Assembly: GCF_024435355.1 (NCBI RefSeq)
Contig: NZ_JAMJWG010000029.1
Coordinates: forward strand, 50,835 to 114,834
Source of the DNA: Streptomyces odontomachi
Lineage (GTDB): Bacteria; Actinomycetota; Actinomycetes; Streptomycetales; Streptomycetaceae
Direction of reading: 5' to 3'
Length of the DNA stretch: 64,000 bases
A model generated the notes under the pieces. That model had not been told where the DNA came from. It saw nothing but the letters and a program-made list of their open reading frames with translations, and ran no database searches. This document shows positions 61,699-64,000 of the stretch, one piece after another. How positions within the stretch are numbered: position 1 is the stretch's first letter; every line of letters starts with the position of its first letter. A program made the position numbers and the translations under genes.

Positions 61699-61741
61699 AC
61701 GTTACGGCGGTAACGGAAACCTGATCAATATGCGTTACAGT
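61699..61741. promoter_or_regulatory. divergent promoters with palindromic operator (MFS/CGNR)
   Basis: The palindrome CGTTAC-GGCG-GTAACG is at 61700-61715 and a half-site GCGTTAC at 61732-61738. On the minus strand TAACGT (61704-61699) is 7 bases from the MFS start; on the plus strand TACAGT (61736-61741) is 7 bases from the CGNR ATG. Both sites overlap a -10, so one protein bound here would repress both genes. Confidence 0.65.
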
Positions 61742-61748
61742 CCGCTGC

Positions 61749-62318
61749 ATGCCCTCCGCTGCCGCCACCGACGACGGCTGGTCCACCCGGCACTCCGTGC
61801 TGGCCGTGGCCCGGCGGACCGCCGCCCTCGTCAACGTTCTCGCCGGCGACCGTCCCGACCCGGCCGACATCGCCGACGTGCTCCGCGCCCACGGCGAGGC
61901 GGGCCCCATCGAGCTCACCCCCCGCGACGTCGCCGGGATGCGCACGGCCGCCGCCCTGCTGAGGGACGTCTTCGCCGCCGAGGACGTGGACGGCGCCGCA
62001 CTCGCCCTCAACCGCCTCCTGGCGGATGGCACCGGCCCGCTCCGGCTGACCGCACACGGCGGCGGCACCCCCTGGCACCCCCACCTCGACCGCGACGACG
62101 ACGCCGCCTGGAACGAGTGGTTCCTTGCCTCGTCCTGCATGGCCCTGACGGTCGTCCTCTGGGACCGCCAACGCCCGCCCGGCAGGCTCTGCTCGTCGCC
62201 GAGCTGCCGGAACGTCTTCATCACGCAGGGCAGCGGCCCGGAGCGCCGCTACTGCTGCCGCCGATGCGCCACCCGCGAACGGGTAGCCGCCCACCGCCGC
62301 TCCCGGCCCTCCGCTTAG
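61749..62318 (+). CDS. CGNR zinc finger protein (putative transcription factor)
   Basis: The 189-residue product has an ABATE-like N-terminal domain (VARRTAALVNVLAGDRPDPADI, LRDVFAAEDVDGAALALNRLL) and a C-terminal zinc finger of the CGNR type: GRLCSSPSCRNVFITQGSGP, then RRYCCRRCATRERVAAHRR, where the consensus CGNR reads CCRRC-ATRER. These proteins bind DNA and are usually autoregulated. The divergent MFS gene and the shared palindrome make it the probable local repressor. Confidence 0.9.
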   Translation: MPSAAATDDGWSTRHSVLAVARRTAALVNVLAGDRPDPADIADVLRAHGEAGPIELTPRDVAGMRTAAALLRDVFAAEDVDGAALALNRLLADGTGPLRLTAHGGGTPWHPHLDRDDDAAWNEWFLASSCMALTVVLWDRQRPPGRLCSSPSCRNVFITQGSGPERRYCCRRCATRERVAAHRRSRPSA

Positions 62319-62694
62319 TCCTGCTGGAGATTACTTTTCCTGGAGATCAGTTCCGCCGGAGAAATGAATTCCGCGTGACGCCACGACGACGGAACACTTC
62401 ACCTTCCCGACGGCAAGGCGCCATCGCCCGAACGGCATAGTCACCGGGGCCCCGGGCAGCCGCTGCGTCATGAGCCCGGACGATCGAGCCGGCGCGCCCC
62501 CCGACGGGGTGGGCCCCGCACCCGTACGGCGGATACGGCGGCGCGCGTCCCTCCAGCACCGTACTCATACTGAAACCGTACAAATAGCATGATTCTTGCG
62601 TAAGCCCCTCCCTCTTCTCCCCCTCCCTCGCTCATCTGCCTACGCCCCACGCCCCACGCCCCACGCCTCCGACAGCATCGCGAAGGTTCGTTCC
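62319..62694. other. 376-bp gap before the methyltransferase gene
   Basis: It contains a ctggagat direct repeat (62323 and 62340), an AT-rich segment with a candidate promoter (accgtacaaatagcatgatt, 62573-62592) and a 7-bp tandem repeat acgcccc (62642-62667) in the leader. No gene is supported. Confidence 0.5.
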
Positions 62695-63624
62695 ATGACG
62701 ACAGCGCACGACACCGCACCGCTTCCCCGGGAACTCAGCGACGTCCGCGGCTGGTTTCCCGCCCTCGACCAGGTCCTCTTCGAGTGGCTGCTGACCCGGC
62801 AGGAAAACCGCGGTGAGCGCGGCGACCTCCTGGAGCTCGGCGTCTTCATGGGCAAGAGCGCGATCTTCCTGGGTCGCCACCTGCGGCCCGGTGAAGCCTT
62901 CACGGTCTGCGACCTCTTCGAGTCCGACGCGCCCGACCAGGCCAACACCAAGGAGATGGCCAAGTCGTACGCGTCCCTCACCCGGGAGGCGTTCGAGCGG
63001 AACTACCTCTCCTTCCACGATGCGCTGCCGACGGTGTTGCAGGGCCCCAGCTCGCTGGCGGCCGAACACATCAAGCCGGCCTCCTGCCGCTTCGTGCACG
63101 TCGACGCGTCACACCTGTACGAGCATGTGCACGGCGACATCGCCACGGCCCAGCAGGCACTGTTGCCGAACGGCATCGTGGTGCTCGACGACTTCCGCTC
63201 CGAGCACACCCCCGGGGTGGCCGTCGCCACCTGGGAGGCCGTGCTCAACCGCGGTCTGCACCCGATCTGCCTGAGCACGCAGAAGCTGTACGGCACCTGG
63301 GGCGACCCCGGGCCCGTGCAGGACGAGCTGATCGCCATGGCCGACGCACGTGAGGACTGCGGGCTGAGCATCCAGGACGCGGCCGGCCACCGCATCGTCC
63401 GGCTGCGCTCCCGGGGCATGCCCGCGCCCGACTTCCCGTACTCCCGGCACGGCGCCCCCGTCGCCAAGGACCGTCCGGCCGCGGTCGCCGGCACGTCGTC
63501 GGCACCGCAGACGCGTCCGCCGGGCAAGAAGCCGGGCCGCTCTCCGGTTGCCCGGATCGCGGTTGACGTGTTGCCGCCGGTCATCACGCGGGCGGTGCGG
63601 CGGCGACGGTCCCGCCGTTACTGA
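62695..63624 (+). CDS. class I SAM-dependent methyltransferase (Methyltransf_24/TylF-like)
   Basis: ATG 62695 is chosen because the upstream frame only encodes the leader repeat. The 309-residue product has GDLLELGVFMGKSAIFLGRHL (SAM motif I), EAFTVCDLFESDAP (motif II), CRFVHVDASHLYEHVHGDI (metal/active Asp) and GIVVLDDFRSEHTPGVAVA. This is the class I fold of TylF and Methyltransf_24 proteins, often acting on sugars or natural products. The C-terminal 60 residues are a basic, disordered extension (KKPGRSPVARIAVDVLPPV). The acceptor is unknown. Confidence 0.85.
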   Translation: MTTAHDTAPLPRELSDVRGWFPALDQVLFEWLLTRQENRGERGDLLELGVFMGKSAIFLGRHLRPGEAFTVCDLFESDAPDQANTKEMAKSYASLTREAFERNYLSFHDALPTVLQGPSSLAAEHIKPASCRFVHVDASHLYEHVHGDIATAQQALLPNGIVVLDDFRSEHTPGVAVATWEAVLNRGLHPICLSTQKLYGTWGDPGPVQDELIAMADAREDCGLSIQDAAGHRIVRLRSRGMPAPDFPYSRHGAPVAKDRPAAVAGTSSAPQTRPPGKKPGRSPVARIAVDVLPPVITRAVRRRRSRRY

Positions 63625-63820
63625 GGTTCAATGCGCGATGTCGCGGGGCTCTACCTCTTGAACTGCGAAGACGGGTTTCCGCTGCACGGCATCATGCGAA
63701 GATCACCCACCAGTAGATGAGCGGACTGTAGCGCCCGCTCTGATCCCCCTGCCTGTGGGTGGCGATGATCCTGCGCCGGAAAACGATGTTCCGGTGGCAG
63801 ACGAAGTCATGTGCGGGCGT

Positions 63821-64000
63821 TCAGGTCTCGGCCAGTTGAAAGTGCCAGATGATCTCCACCGGAACCCCGGTGTTGGCCGCTGTAGCAGCCTCGGGTACCA
63901 GGCCCATCAGGCACCATGGCCAGTCCTCCCACGGACCCAAGTCGATCGTGAGCTTCCGTGGCGGATCCTGTGACCCGGTCCGTCCCCCGTGTTCCTCACA
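63821..64000 (-). CDS. C-terminal part of an unknown protein (5' end outside window)
   Basis: On the minus strand the last 180 bases stay open for 59 codons in one frame down to TGA 63823-63821, ending GPWEDWPWCLMGLVP, then GVPVEIIWHFQLAET. The Trp-rich, non-repetitive sequence and biased third positions suggest a real gene running in from the right. No family is recognised. The gap 63625-63820 before it shows no gene I can support. Confidence 0.5.
   Translation of the reverse strand, partial: CEEHGGRTGSQDPPRKLTIDLGPWEDWPWCLMGLVPEAATAANTGVPVEIIWHFQLAET

Noticed and set aside
63624..63820. Minus-strand reading HRNIVFRRRIIATHRQGDQ in frame after the stop at 63821
   Set aside because: It has no start codon in a sensible place and no recognised family; probably chance.

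Overview
The window is high-GC actinobacterial DNA that reads as a Streptomyces chromosome. Support comes from GC-rich third codon positions, GTG and TTG starts, many secreted hydrolases with Tat-like or Sec signals, ECF sigma factors with SnoaL-type tails, a SAV2177-type methyltransferase, and intergenic repeats of a kind familiar from Streptomyces. I see no rRNA, tRNA, CRISPR array, intact insertion sequence or prophage. The order of nucleoside genes next to sialic-acid-type genes resembles, from memory, the sco4880-sco4901 interval of S. coelicolor; I could not check this.

Left part (1-29 kb) is accessory-like. It holds a 141-bp repeat protein cut by the window edge, a GH3 protein, a serine hydrolase, two GH25 muramidase paralogues on either side of a phosphotransferase gene, a Tim44-like protein, an ECF41-type sigma/oxidoreductase pair with a visible cognate promoter, a VOC protein, an Rpn-like gene with a duplicated 3' end, DedA, hydrolases, a zinc alcohol dehydrogenase, a SAV2177 methyltransferase, a secreted PLD-like protein, a lipoprotein, a GH5 cellulase and a LacI regulator. 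Decay is visible in three places: an internally deleted phytoene-desaturase-like gene, a twice-frameshifted DUF6882-like gene and a transposase scrap.

Middle part (29-46 kb) is mostly nucleoside salvage. It has add (adenosine deaminase) and a minus-strand unit coding a PnrA/BMP-type lipoprotein, an ABC ATPase, two permeases, cdd and deoA. These would import nucleosides and feed them to deamination and phosphorolysis. A strong stem-loop separates the binding protein from the rest. A conserved TCTACGCGCGT element sits before add, before the lipoprotein gene and before both GH25 genes. An alpha/beta hydrolase, a LysR/MFS divergent pair, a second SnoaL-tailed ECF sigma factor with a convergent STAS protein, an orphan BtrH-like protein, a Uma2 protein and an M20 amidohydrolase lie around these genes.

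Right part (46-64 kb) centres on a nonulosonic (sialic-acid-type) glycopolymer locus, the most interesting system here. From one divergent, apparently leaderless promoter region (55.8-56.0 kb) run a minus-strand arm (putative DUF6716-type glycosyltransferase, CMP-nonulosonate cytidylyltransferase fused to a HAD phosphatase, NeuB-type synthase, polysialyltransferase-like protein) and a plus-strand arm (GT2 glycosyltransferase, second polysialyltransferase-like protein). The fused phosphatase, the absence of a NeuC epimerase in the window and a synthase lacking the SAF domain all fit a Kdn-type route from mannose-6-phosphate better than a Neu5Ac route; this is inference. A 906-residue ParA/MinD-like protein precedes the locus. 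A DUF3592 protein, an acyltransferase-3 protein, an MFS/CGNR pair sharing a palindromic operator, a methyltransferase and an edge-truncated minus-strand gene follow it.
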